This document shows positions 17,010-24,338 of a stretch of DNA of 64,000 nt, one piece after another. The position numbers and the translations under genes were made by a program. The stretch lies in NCBI GenBank assembly GCA_018816765.1, contig JAHIUX010000064.1, positions 1-64,000 on the forward strand, read 5' to 3'. The stretch's first letter is position 1, and the number at the start of each line of letters is the position of its first letter. The notes below the pieces were generated by a model. The model saw nothing but the letters and a program-made list of their open reading frames with translations, did no database searches and was not told where the DNA came from. The DNA is from Bacteroidota bacterium (lineage in GTDB: Bacteria; Bacteroidota; Bacteroidia; Bacteroidales; F082).

Positions 17010-18821
17010 CTATTCGCCGAAAAATCCGTTTATAATTCGTTGTTCAAGCTCTGGCCGGCTGATCGAATCTGTGAGGTACTGTTCCATCATCAGGCTGGCA
17101 ATGGGTGCTGCCCAGGTTGCGCCGAAACCCGCGTTCTCAACCACCACGGCTATGGCAATGCGTGGCTGATCGAATGGTGCAAATGCCATGAACAGGGAGT
17201 GGTCCTTGCCATGCGGGTTCTGAACGGTACCCGTTTTACCTGCTGCCCTGATGCTTTCAAGAAAATAGCGGCGTGCTGTTCCGTGCGAGCCTTCAAACAC
17301 ATCGAGCATGGCCTGCCTGATTACGCCAAAATATGTTGCATCAATGCCTGACTCAACTTTCGTCGTAAAGTTTTCGGGCAGGGTATCCCGACCCTCAGCC
17401 TTCTTTAACAGGTGTGGCGGATAATAAAAACCCTTGTTTCCGACCATAGCCGCAAGGTTGGCCATCTGCAGCGGCGTAAGCAGGATTTCACCCTGACCAA
17501 TACTCAGCGACCTCACGGTGAGTGCATTCCAGCTGTTGCGGTAAACCCTGTCATAATACTCCCTCGAAGGAATGTTTCCGGAAACCTCAAACGGAATGTC
17601 GGTATTGAAGCGGTGCCCAAGCCCAAACCGGTACATGGCTGCATACCAGTTTTCATAGGCTTTTTTCAGGTTGTGGTATTTCGGATTTGTTAAAATGCTC
17701 CTGTATGTATTCCAGAAATAGGGATTACAGGAGTTTTCGATGGCCTCCTGCAGTGCAAGCGGGCTGTTGTGCGCATGAGTGCATTTGATGGGCTGGCTGC
17801 CTTGCCCCTGGCACGAAAAATAGGTTTGCTCCGTTATGGCACCTTCCTGCAGGGCAACGAGGGCATTAAACATCTTAAAGGTCGAACCCGGCGGATAGGT
17901 GCCTGCAATAGCCCTGTTGATCAGAGGTTTCACCGTGTCTTTCATCAGCTTGTTGAAGTTCTCACCCCTCACCCTGCCTACCAACAGGTTTGGGTCGTAG
18001 CCCGGACTCGTAACCAGGGCCAGGATTTCGCCAGTGGAAGGCTCAATGGCCACGATGCTGCCGGTTTTGTCGCGCATCAGCTTTTCGCCATACTCCTGCA
18101 ATATGGCATCAATGCCCAGGATGAGGTCAGTCCCGTTTTCGGGCAAGGTGTCGAACTTGCCATCCTGAAAACTTCCCTTTTCGCGGTTATACACATCCAC
18201 CATCACCACCTTCAGACCCTTCTTCCCACGCAGGTCTGTTTCATAAAACCGCTCAATGCCCGATTTCCCAATGTAGTCGCCCGAACGGTAATAGGGACTC
18301 TTATCGATGTCGGACTGGTTTACTTCGCCAATATCGCCAAGGATGTGTGCTGAAATGGGCCGCGGATAACGCCTCAGTGTACGGGGTTGAAAGTAAAAAC
18401 CCTCGAACCGGTACATCTTCTCCACGATGAAACTGTAGTCCTCTTTGCTGACCTGCTCAACAAACACGGATGGCCTGAACCTGGAAAAGCGTTTGGCTTT
18501 CGTAAACCGCTCTTTGAAAGAGGCTTTATCAATCTTCAGGAGTTGGCAAAATTCGTTCGTATCGAGTGATTTCACCTGTCCGGGTATAGTCATCAGGTCG
18601 TAAGCGGCCTCGTTATATACCATCAGTTCGCCATGCCTGTCGTAGATATCGCCCCTCGCAGGGTATTGGGTCACATAGCGCAATACGTTGTTTTGCGACG
18701 ACAGCTTATAGGAGTGATTGATCACCTGCAGGTAAAAAAGCTTAATGATGTAGATGGCACCAATGGCCATAAATATCAGGATGATGACGTGTTTGCGGGA
18801 TGAATAGTTCCTGATAATCAT
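17010..18821 (-). CDS. mrdA: penicillin-binding protein 2 (transpeptidase)
   Basis: This class B transpeptidase crosslinks elongation peptidoglycan with RodA. The start at 18821 (603 residues) is preferred over 18851 because a -7 promoter element lies at 18849-18856. The protein has one N-terminal transmembrane helix (about 8-30), a PBP dimerisation domain, and a transpeptidase domain with S-T-F-K (about 313), S-C-N (about 360) and K-T-G (about 530). All catalytic motifs are intact. Confidence 0.93.
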   Translation of the reverse strand: MIIRNYSSRKHVIILIFMAIGAIYIIKLFYLQVINHSYKLSSQNNVLRYVTQYPARGDIYDRHGELMVYNEAAYDLMTIPGQVKSLDTNEFCQLLKIDKASFKERFTKAKRFSRFRPSVFVEQVSKEDYSFIVEKMYRFEGFYFQPRTLRRYPRPISAHILGDIGEVNQSDIDKSPYYRSGDYIGKSGIERFYETDLRGKKGLKVVMVDVYNREKGSFQDGKFDTLPENGTDLILGIDAILQEYGEKLMRDKTGSIVAIEPSTGEILALVTSPGYDPNLLVGRVRGENFNKLMKDTVKPLINRAIAGTYPPGSTFKMFNALVALQEGAITEQTYFSCQGQGSQPIKCTHAHNSPLALQEAIENSCNPYFWNTYRSILTNPKYHNLKKAYENWYAAMYRFGLGHRFNTDIPFEVSGNIPSREYYDRVYRNSWNALTVRSLSIGQGEILLTPLQMANLAAMVGNKGFYYPPHLLKKAEGRDTLPENFTTKVESGIDATYFGVIRQAMLDVFEGSHGTARRYFLESIRAAGKTGTVQNPHGKDHSLFMAFAPFDQPRIAIAVVVENAGFGATWAAPIASLMMEQYLTDSISRPELEQRIINGFFGE

Positions 18822-18848
18822 GGGGTGATCGTTGGCTGTAATCGTCAA

Positions 18849-18856
18849 CAAAAATA
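18849..18856 (-). promoter_or_regulatory. -7 promoter element for mrdA-rodA
   Basis: TATTTTTG on the minus strand, 27 bases upstream of the chosen mrdA start. Confidence 0.55.
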
Positions 18857-18962
18857 ATCATTCGGGAGGAATGAAAAGGGCAGCAGGAAGGCTATGCAGT
18901 AAAAAAGCGGATCACCTGTGCTAAAAACAGTTTAACAACCGGTTTCACAGTTGTTTGCAGCT

Positions 18963-19418
18963 TTAGTATTTCTTTTCGTCGATGAGTTTACCGGTTTCGT
19001 CCCACATAAACCAGGTGCCTGTTTTTTCTCCTTCCACATAGTTCATTTCATAGCGAAGCACCTTGTTTTCGTCCCAGATGAACCACTTTCCATGCTTTTT
19101 ATCGTTTTCGTAGTTGGCTTCGGCTGTCTTCAGCCCGGCTTCGTTCCAGGTAATCCAGGTGCCATGTTTCAGGCCCTTCATCCAGGCACGCTGTTCCTTC
19201 TGGCTGCCATTTGCGAAATAGTACACCGAAATTCCGTCTTCACGCCCAAGAACAAAGGTGCGCAGCGACTTCAGCTGTCCGTTTTCATAAGTGATCTGCT
19301 GTGTTCCAGTAAACAGCTCACCATGCTGATAATAGCCATCTGCACGTTTCTCAAGGTCCTGGCTCATTCCTTGAAGCCCTGCCAGAAGCACACATATTAC
19401 AACCAATAAACGCTTCAT
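18963..19418 (-). CDS. secreted MORN/YwqK-repeat protein
   Basis: A 151-residue protein starting at 19418, with a Sec signal peptide ending near G-M-S-Q. The body has five or so repeats of about 23 residues built on Y-x-x-G-x-x-x-G-x-W, the MORN_2/YwqK pattern. In firmicutes YwqK is annotated as an antitoxin, but the exported Bacteroidota versions have no known toxin partner and none is present here. A TAGCTTTG promoter element lies 19 bases upstream, which supports the start. Function unknown. Confidence 0.75.
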   Translation of the reverse strand: MKRLLVVICVLLAGLQGMSQDLEKRADGYYQHGELFTGTQQITYENGQLKSLRTFVLGREDGISVYYFANGSQKEQRAWMKGLKHGTWITWNEAGLKTAEANYENDKKHGKWFIWDENKVLRYEMNYVEGEKTGTWFMWDETGKLIDEKKY

Positions 19419-19436
19419 TTTCTTTATTTTAAATTC

Positions 19437-19444
19437 CAAAGCTA
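19437..19444 (-). promoter_or_regulatory. -7 promoter element for the MORN-repeat gene
   Basis: TAGCTTTG on the minus strand matches TAnnTTTG. Confidence 0.5.
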
Positions 19445-19544
19445 GCAACTATTCCGTTTGAGGCCACCATTATTCATCGGTCAGCACCAAATATTGCTCA
19501 AAAATACAACATTAACCTATGGGAAATATGTCGAAACTACTCCT

Positions 19545-19578
19545 CAAAAAAAAAGACAAGCCTGAATTGCCTGCCTTT
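19545..19578 (-). terminator. probable intrinsic terminator of the CarboxypepD_reg gene
   Basis: A 10-bp stem with two G-U pairs (19552-19561 against 19569-19578) is followed on the minus strand by a run of nine T. Confidence 0.6.
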
Positions 19579-19608
19579 AAGCCTTCGTTTCAACACGACA
19601 TATATGGT

Positions 19609-19962
19609 TTAATTCTCATTCGATACGAGCTCGATCTCAAGGCTCTCCTGTTGAACACCAATGCTGATGTTGCTGAGTATCGTTTCTTTGTATGAAATAT
19701 AATCCACTTTGAGGGTGTAGGTTCCCTGTGTGCAATCCTTCAGAATGAATTTTCCTTCGAGATCGGTAAAGGTTTTTGTATCGGTTCCTTCAATGGCTAC
19801 CGTAGCGCCTGCAAGGGCTTCACCAGTGATTTTGTCGATGATCATGCCACTTAAACTTACTTTGGTTGGAACCGGTTTATCGGGGGCGCTGTCGTTTGTT
19901 GCAAAACTATTCATGCTAATCGTTAGAGCAACAAGGATCATTAATGCGATGAGATTTTTCAT
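19609..19962 (-). CDS. secreted carboxypeptidase-regulatory-like domain protein
   Basis: A 117-residue exported protein starting at 19962, with a signal peptide ending near S-F-A. The remainder is one CarboxypepD_reg-like (CnaB-type beta-sandwich) domain with the core G-x-x-x-D-x-x-T-G-E-x-L-x-G-A. Such domains usually precede TonB-dependent receptors; here it stands alone, probably as a surface or periplasmic adhesive unit. It has its own promoter (TACCTTTG) and terminator. Confidence 0.78.
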   Translation of the reverse strand: MKNLIALMILVALTISMNSFATNDSAPDKPVPTKVSLSGMIIDKITGEALAGATVAIEGTDTKTFTDLEGKFILKDCTQGTYTLKVDYISYKETILSNISIGVQQESLEIELVSNEN

Positions 19963-19983
19963 TTTTCCTGATTTATTTTGACG

Positions 19984-19991
19984 CAAAGGTA
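19984..19991 (-). promoter_or_regulatory. -7 promoter element for the CarboxypepD_reg gene
   Basis: TACCTTTG on the minus strand, 21 bases before the chosen start. Confidence 0.55.
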
Positions 19992-20113
19992 AGCTAGTCA
20001 ATTCTTTTGAATCAAGAAAATGCCTTTAAGTTTGTTTTAGTATTATATTACCTAATTGTTAACAAACCCTCTATTCTATTGTTTTTCTGCATGTTAATTT
20101 ACCAAATTGTTAG

Positions 20114-20662
20114 CTATGGCTTAATCAGGACGATGGGTGGGGTGGTAATTTCGTTGCTGATGTTTAAATCACGGTCAATAATTTTCACTTTAAACTGAAT
20201 GGTGTCGAAGGCTGAAAGGGGGTTGTAAATAAACAGCTGGTTTTCGATGATTCCCTTTATCGACTTTTTCTGGTTTTTAGGCAACAGCAGCGGCAGGCGT
20301 GCATTAAAGGTGAGGGTGTCGTATTGCTGGGTATTGCTGTTCCACGAAAGCAGGGGTACTTCGGTGAACACACCATGTTGTTGCTCGTAATAGGTGATGA
20401 TCAGGTTGTAATAATAGTCGCCGCCCGGTTCAAAAGGATAGGTTGTGTCGCCCTGTTCCAAACCGATATTGCCGTCGCCATCGCGGTAAAAAACCCTTAA
20501 AACACCCTGATCGGTGATCCCGCTAACGGGGTTCATGAGCAGCTCAAACTCCCTGAATTCGATGAATGGTTCCAAAGGGTATGTTTCGAATTTCTTGCAC
20601 GAAGTACAGGCTATCATGACGATAATGGTGACTAAAACAGTAAGGTAAACTTTCGGTGCCAT
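20114..20662 (-). CDS. hypothetical lipoprotein
   Basis: A 182-residue protein with a lipoprotein signal (lipobox A-C-T-S-C, then K-K). It shows an acidic G-D-G-D-G-N-I-G block near residue 60 followed by beta-rich sequence with many aromatic residues, a style common in Bacteroidota surface lipoproteins. I do not recognise a function. It is divergent from the LuxE-like gene, and the 38-bp spacer must hold both promoters. Confidence 0.75.
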   Translation of the reverse strand: MAPKVYLTVLVTIIVMIACTSCKKFETYPLEPFIEFREFELLMNPVSGITDQGVLRVFYRDGDGNIGLEQGDTTYPFEPGGDYYYNLIITYYEQQHGVFTEVPLLSWNSNTQQYDTLTFNARLPLLLPKNQKKSIKGIIENQLFIYNPLSAFDTIQFKVKIIDRDLNISNEITTPPIVLIKP

Positions 20663-20715
20663 GAGCTTGTTGTTGCCGTAAAAATACTACTTTTAGTGCT
20701 TTGAAAAAATTTGAC

Positions 20716-21705
20716 ATGAACCAGGAAACCTTTGTTTCCAAATTATTTTCCATCAGCGACCAGGCTTCGTTTGCGTCTCTGGCCATTGAGGTGTTCCATG
20801 AACAATATCAGCAAACGGTAATTTACCGCAGGTATTGTGAGCTGATTGGGGTCGACGCGTCCAGGGTAAACAGGCTTGACCAGATTCCCTTTCTTCCGGT
20901 TTCGTTTTTTTCCTCGCACAAGGTCATTGCTGAAACGACGCAGCCACAGCTCGTTTTTGAAAGTTCAGGCACCACCGGAAGCCAAAAAAGCCATCATTTT
21001 GTGGCTGATGAGGTGCTTTACAACAAAAGTTTTAGTGAGGGATTTCGTCTTTTCTACAGCAACCCGCACGATTACTGTCTGCTGGCGCTCCTGCCATCGT
21101 ACCTCGAACGCAAAGGCTCGTCGCTCGTACACATGGTTGACGGGCTGATGAAACAAAGCGGCCACCCGCTGAATGGCTTTTACCTGCACGATAAGGATGC
21201 CCTTTCGGCCAGGCTGATTGAATTGTGTGAGCTGCGCCAGAAAACAATGCTTATCGGGGTCACCTATGCCTTGCTCGACCTTGCTGAAGATTTTCCCATG
21301 CAATTCCCCGATCTTATCGTGATGGAAACGGGGGGTATGAAAGGCAGGCGAAGGGAAATGGTACGCGATGAAGTACATGAAGTGTTGTGCAACCGGTTTG
21401 GTCTCAGCCAGGTTCATTCGGAGTATGGCATGACTGAACTGCTTTCGCAGGCCTACTCCACCGGCGGAGGGCTGTTTAGAACGCCTCCCTGGATGAAAAT
21501 TTTCATCCGCGACATGAATGATCCGCTTTCGATGGCTGTACCCGGACAAAGTGGCGGCATCAATGTCATCGACCTCGCCAACCGACATAGCTGTGCATTC
21601 ATCGCCACACAGGACGTTGGCCGTCTGCATGCAGGCGACAGTTTCGAAGTCATTGGCCGCTTCGATCACAGCGAAGTCAGGGGATGCAACCTTATGGTGG
21701 GCTAG
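20716..21705 (+). CDS. LuxE-like acyl-protein synthetase family enzyme
   Basis: A protein of about 329 residues of the LuxE/acyl-adenylate family. It has the AMP-forming P-loop S-S-G-T-T-G-S, a middle E-T-G-G-M-K-G-R block and Y-G-M-T-E-L, as in acyl-activating enzymes. LuxE activates fatty acids for bioluminescence, but no lux genes are here; stand-alone relatives probably activate an acyl group for transfer to an unknown acceptor. ATG 20716 is preferred to TTG 20701, which would lie almost at the predicted start site. The 3' end overlaps the convergent SRAP gene by 14 bp. Confidence 0.8.
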   Translation: MNQETFVSKLFSISDQASFASLAIEVFHEQYQQTVIYRRYCELIGVDASRVNRLDQIPFLPVSFFSSHKVIAETTQPQLVFESSGTTGSQKSHHFVADEVLYNKSFSEGFRLFYSNPHDYCLLALLPSYLERKGSSLVHMVDGLMKQSGHPLNGFYLHDKDALSARLIELCELRQKTMLIGVTYALLDLAEDFPMQFPDLIVMETGGMKGRRREMVRDEVHEVLCNRFGLSQVHSEYGMTELLSQAYSTGGGLFRTPPWMKIFIRDMNDPLSMAVPGQSGGINVIDLANRHSCAFIATQDVGRLHAGDSFEVIGRFDHSEVRGCNLMVG

Positions 21706-22384
21706 CCTCAAACAAATCGTTCGGAAATTCAGGCACCGGAACCACCAGTGACTCCTCATTGATGCCGGCATTGTTCACCCTGTTGCTGACCTGGTGGCAA
21801 CGCATCAGCTGTTCCGGAAATGGTTTGAGCAATTGCAACAGCACTTCCTGATCCGTTGCATTCAGCCAAAGGGCTTCATCCCTGCGTGAAATAATTACCG
21901 GCATCCTGTGATGAACGGGCTGCATGAGGGCATTTGCCGAAGTTGTCAGAATGGAAAAACTCTGCAGCACATTGCCTCCGCCATCATACCAGTTTTCCCA
22001 GATACCAGCCATGGCAAACAAGGGTTCATCGGGCAAATAAAACCGATAGGGAACCTTCACCTTTCCTTGCTTCCACTCATAAAATCCATTGGCCGGAACA
22101 AGGCAGCGCCTTGCAGCAAACGCCTTGCGGAACGCAGGTTTTTCAGCTACTGTTTCCGCCCGGCTGTTGATCATTTTACTGCCGATCCGTGAGTCTTTGG
22201 CCCATGAAGGCACCAGACCCCACTGGAAAAAGTTCAGTTTGCGGGCTTCACTGTTTATGATTACCGGCAAACGCTGTGTTGGCGCACAGTTAAAGTTTGG
22301 CTTGTAGAAGGCGTCGAACACTTCGGTGTTGAAGCGCTCGCTGATTTCTTTTCCTTTGACCGATAGCTGAAACCTGCCGCACAT
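21692..22384 (-). CDS. SOS response-associated peptidase (SRAP, YedK/HMCES-like)
   Basis: SRAP proteins form a thiazolidine crosslink to abasic sites in single-stranded DNA and protect them. The mature protein must begin with Cys, so the start is ATG 22384 (M-C-G-R). The 230-residue protein also shows the conserved N-S-R-A-E block and H-x-R-M-P near residue 160. All key residues are present. Its start overlaps the stop of the Nudix gene by one base (TGATG), indicating translational coupling. Confidence 0.93.
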   Translation of the reverse strand: MCGRFQLSVKGKEISERFNTEVFDAFYKPNFNCAPTQRLPVIINSEARKLNFFQWGLVPSWAKDSRIGSKMINSRAETVAEKPAFRKAFAARRCLVPANGFYEWKQGKVKVPYRFYLPDEPLFAMAGIWENWYDGGGNVLQSFSILTTSANALMQPVHHRMPVIISRRDEALWLNATDQEVLLQLLKPFPEQLMRCHQVSNRVNNAGINEESLVVPVPEFPNDLFEASPP

Positions 22385-22830
22385 CACTTCTGTATGTTAA
22401 GGTTGAGGCTGTTGATCACATCACCGATGATGCCTCTGTGGTCAAAAGCAAGTTCCGGGAGTTGGTGCATGTCGAACCAGGCGGCTTCGGCAGCATCGTC
22501 GCCGGCATCCGGCAAGGGAGGTTCCTCATTGATGCGTCCGACGTACACCACTGTCACCGTCCGGTGGCGCGGATCACGCATGGGATCTCCGTACGTATAA
22601 AACTGTTTGAGGGCAATGCCGCTGAGTCCAGTTTCTTCGGCGAGTTCACGGGCAGCAGCCTGTTCGAGCGGTTCATCCATTTGAACAAATCCACCCGGAA
22701 TGGCCCAATGTCCTTCAAATGGCGGATGTTTGCGCCTGACCAGCAACAACAGCACCCGGCCAGCATGCCATGCAACAATCACCGCATCAACGGTGAGTGC
22801 CGGCCTTGGATATGGGTAGGTAAATGCCAT
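22384..22830 (-). CDS. Nudix hydrolase
   Basis: A 148-residue hydrolase starting at 22830, preferred because the longer frame overlaps the likely promoter TACCTTCG at 22850-22857. It has the Nudix box G-(5)-E-(7)-R-E-L-A-E-E-x-G-L around residues 44-66. The sequence resembles ADP-ribose/NADH-type pyrophosphatases, but the substrate is not set by the box. It is coupled to the SRAP gene, suggesting a shared nucleotide or DNA repair setting. Confidence 0.88.
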   Translation of the reverse strand: MAFTYPYPRPALTVDAVIVAWHAGRVLLLLVRRKHPPFEGHWAIPGGFVQMDEPLEQAAARELAEETGLSGIALKQFYTYGDPMRDPRHRTVTVVYVGRINEEPPLPDAGDDAAEAAWFDMHQLPELAFDHRGIIGDVINSLNLNIQK

Positions 22831-22943
22831 GTGATGGATTTGTTGCGAAGGTAGCAAGTTTGCGCTTTTAATACCAACTTTTCGTCGATTACGTCTTCTC
22901 AATTCGTAATGTGGGTTACAGTAATGCGCAGCGGATTAAAAAG

Positions 22944-22973
22944 TAAAAGCCCCGGATTTCTCCGGAGCTTTAA
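22944..22973 (-). terminator. intrinsic terminator downstream of repeat protein A
   Basis: AAAGCTCCGG and CCGGGGCTTT (minus strand) pair with one mismatch around a short GAAA-type loop. A T-rich tract follows leftwards. It separates repeat protein A from the Nudix-SRAP pair. Confidence 0.7.
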
Positions 22974-23044
22974 CCAAGGTTCAACCAACACAAAATTACA
23001 TAGTATGAGTAAAAGAACGACGGGGAGCGGGCGCTCCCATTAAG

Positions 23045-23386
23045 TTAAATATTTTCTCTTGCGATGATTTCCGTGTTGAACGGAATGTCATCGATATAGG
23101 CTTCCTCACTGGCAGTGAAACGCTGTTCGGCACTTGCAGCAGCCATGGCCTTTTTAGCCACACCCTGTGTGTCGAACGGAATATCATTGATGTAAGCTTC
23201 TTCAGCTGTTTCAAAATTTACGGCAAGTGCCCGCTCAAGCATTACCTCGCCATAAATATGCTGGGTGTTGAAGGGTATATCGTAAATAGCAGCTTCTTCA
23301 TTTATCCTGGGTTCATATCCATCGGCTTTAAGCTGGCTTGAGATGCAAACTGTTGCGATCATCAATATGGTTATCATTGTTCTCAT
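23045..23386 (-). CDS. secreted DIPFNT-repeat protein A
   Basis: A small exported protein (113 residues from ATG 23386; 118 from ATG 23401). After a signal peptide (A-T-V-C-I-S-S then L-K-A-D) come three copies of E-E-A-x-I-x-D-I-P-F-[ND]-T spaced exactly 32 residues apart (residues 30, 62 and 94 from ATG 23386). Each is followed by a short helix-prone linker containing A and E-x-x-F. I know no function for this motif. It is a paralogue of the genes at 23718 and 48424 and shares their upstream operator and promoter. A GGGAGC/GCTCCC hairpin follows the stop. Confidence 0.85.
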   Translation of the reverse strand: MRTMITILMIATVCISSQLKADGYEPRINEEAAIYDIPFNTQHIYGEVMLERALAVNFETAEEAYINDIPFDTQGVAKKAMAAASAEQRFTASEEAYIDDIPFNTEIIARENI

Positions 23387-23403
23387 GGTCGTGTTATTCA
23401 TTG

Positions 23404-23434
23404 TTGTATATCATATTACATATGGCGTGCCAAA
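23404..23434 (-). promoter_or_regulatory. family-specific core promoter of repeat protein A
   Basis: On the minus strand TTTGGCACG (complement 23426-23434) is followed after 15 bases by TATACAA (complement 23404-23410). The same pair stands before both paralogues. Confidence 0.65.
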
Positions 23435-23507
23435 GTTCATATTAATCTGTATATGTGTGCTTTATGATGCATTTGAACATTTCAATAAACCGATAAAGTG
23501 TACGTGT

Positions 23508-23534
23508 TCACACAGTTTTGTTCGGAGATGAACA
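23508..23534. promoter_or_regulatory. three-heptamer operator, copy 1
   Basis: Alternating heptamers TCACACA, TGTTCGG and ATGAACA are separated by 4 and 2 bases. This is the most degenerate of three copies; it lies 73 bp upstream of TTTGGCACG. Confidence 0.65.
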
Positions 23535-23653
23535 GTTTTTTTTCAGGCATAGCAAAAAACTGTTCGGTGCATGACTGGCCACAAAATCCATCCTTTGCAT
23601 CCGTCATGGTGACAACGATGAAGTTTGCCGTTTGCTGCTTTACTAAAAAACAG

Positions 23654-23679
23654 AAAAGGCCCCGCAAACGGAGCCTTTT
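23654..23679 (-). terminator. intrinsic terminator of repeat protein B
   Basis: AAAAGGC and GCCTTTT pair with an inner CCG/CGG stem. Minus-strand T tracts follow. Confidence 0.75.
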
Positions 23680-23717
23680 CAAAACTGAATCCAACATTAA
23701 CCTACTATGAAAAGAGC

Positions 23718-24113
23718 TTACTGAATATTTTGAACCAACTCATTTTGCTGGTGTGAAAACATGCCATTGCACGTTAAGGCACAGCTTGCAATGATAGAAG
23801 TGTTGAACGGAATGTCGTCGATCTGTTCTTCTCCGGCGCAGGCAAATACCTGTTCCATGGCCCTCCTGCTCAATTCCTGCCTGGCAATTTTCGCTGTGTT
23901 GAACGGTATGTCGTTTATAAATTCATCTTCTTCCATCACAAAGGTTTGTTCCATGGCGAGACCCGACAAAAAAGCCTCGGCGATGAGGTGTGTGTTAAAC
24001 GGGATGTCGTTGATATATTGTTCGTCCCTGTTTTGCAATCCTTCTGCCTGTACATGCATATTGAAGAAGAGGTTGAAGGCTGCGATGGCGGTGATGATGC
24101 TTGACTTTTTCAT
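23718..24113 (-). CDS. secreted DIPFNT-repeat protein B
   Basis: A 131-residue exported protein. The start at 24113 is chosen because upstream Met codons overlap the shared promoter. After the signal peptide (ending near V-Q-A-E) there are three motif copies, D-E-Q-Y-I-N-D-I-P-F-N-T (30-41), E-D-E-F-I-N-D-I-P-F-N-T (62-73) and G-E-E-Q-I-D-D-I-P-F-N-T (94-105), at an exact 32-residue period. The linkers carry A-M-E-Q-x-F. Two Cys occur after the last repeat. It is the tandem neighbour of protein A but has its own operator, promoter and terminator. Confidence 0.85.
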   Translation of the reverse strand: MKKSSIITAIAAFNLFFNMHVQAEGLQNRDEQYINDIPFNTHLIAEAFLSGLAMEQTFVMEEDEFINDIPFNTAKIARQELSRRAMEQVFACAGEEQIDDIPFNTSIIASCALTCNGMFSHQQNELVQNIQ

Positions 24114-24132
24114 GGCATTTAATTTTTTCATG

Positions 24133-24165
24133 CTTTGTATACATGAATAAAACAACCGTGCCAAA
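24133..24165 (-). promoter_or_regulatory. family-specific core promoter of repeat protein B
   Basis: Minus-strand TTTGGCACG (complement 24157-24165), 15-base spacer, TATACAAAG (complement 24133-24141). Confidence 0.65.
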
Positions 24166-24237
24166 CTTTTTAATTACTTGTTTTTGTGTTATTTATGAAA
24201 ATATTTCCTAAATAAACATGCCTGTTGCACGTTAATT

Positions 24238-24264
24238 CCGTACAGTTTTGTTCGAAGCCGAACA
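24238..24264. promoter_or_regulatory. three-heptamer operator, copy 2
   Basis: CCGTACA, TGTTCGA and CCGAACA are separated by GTTT and AG. It lies 72 bp upstream of TTTGGCACG of repeat protein B. Confidence 0.7.
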
Positions 24265-24338
24265 GCATTTTCGTTCAATAATCTAGACATGATGGTTGCT
24301 TTAACCAAAAAAGCAAGCGCTTCAGCAGGCATCCAACC

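Noticed and set aside
18963-19418. Toxin-antitoxin role suggested by the YwqK name
   Set aside because: The protein has a signal peptide and no toxin gene is adjacent.
20701-20715. TTG at 20701 as LuxE-like start
   Set aside because: It would coincide with the expected transcription start; ATG 20716 is a better start, though the difference is only five codons.
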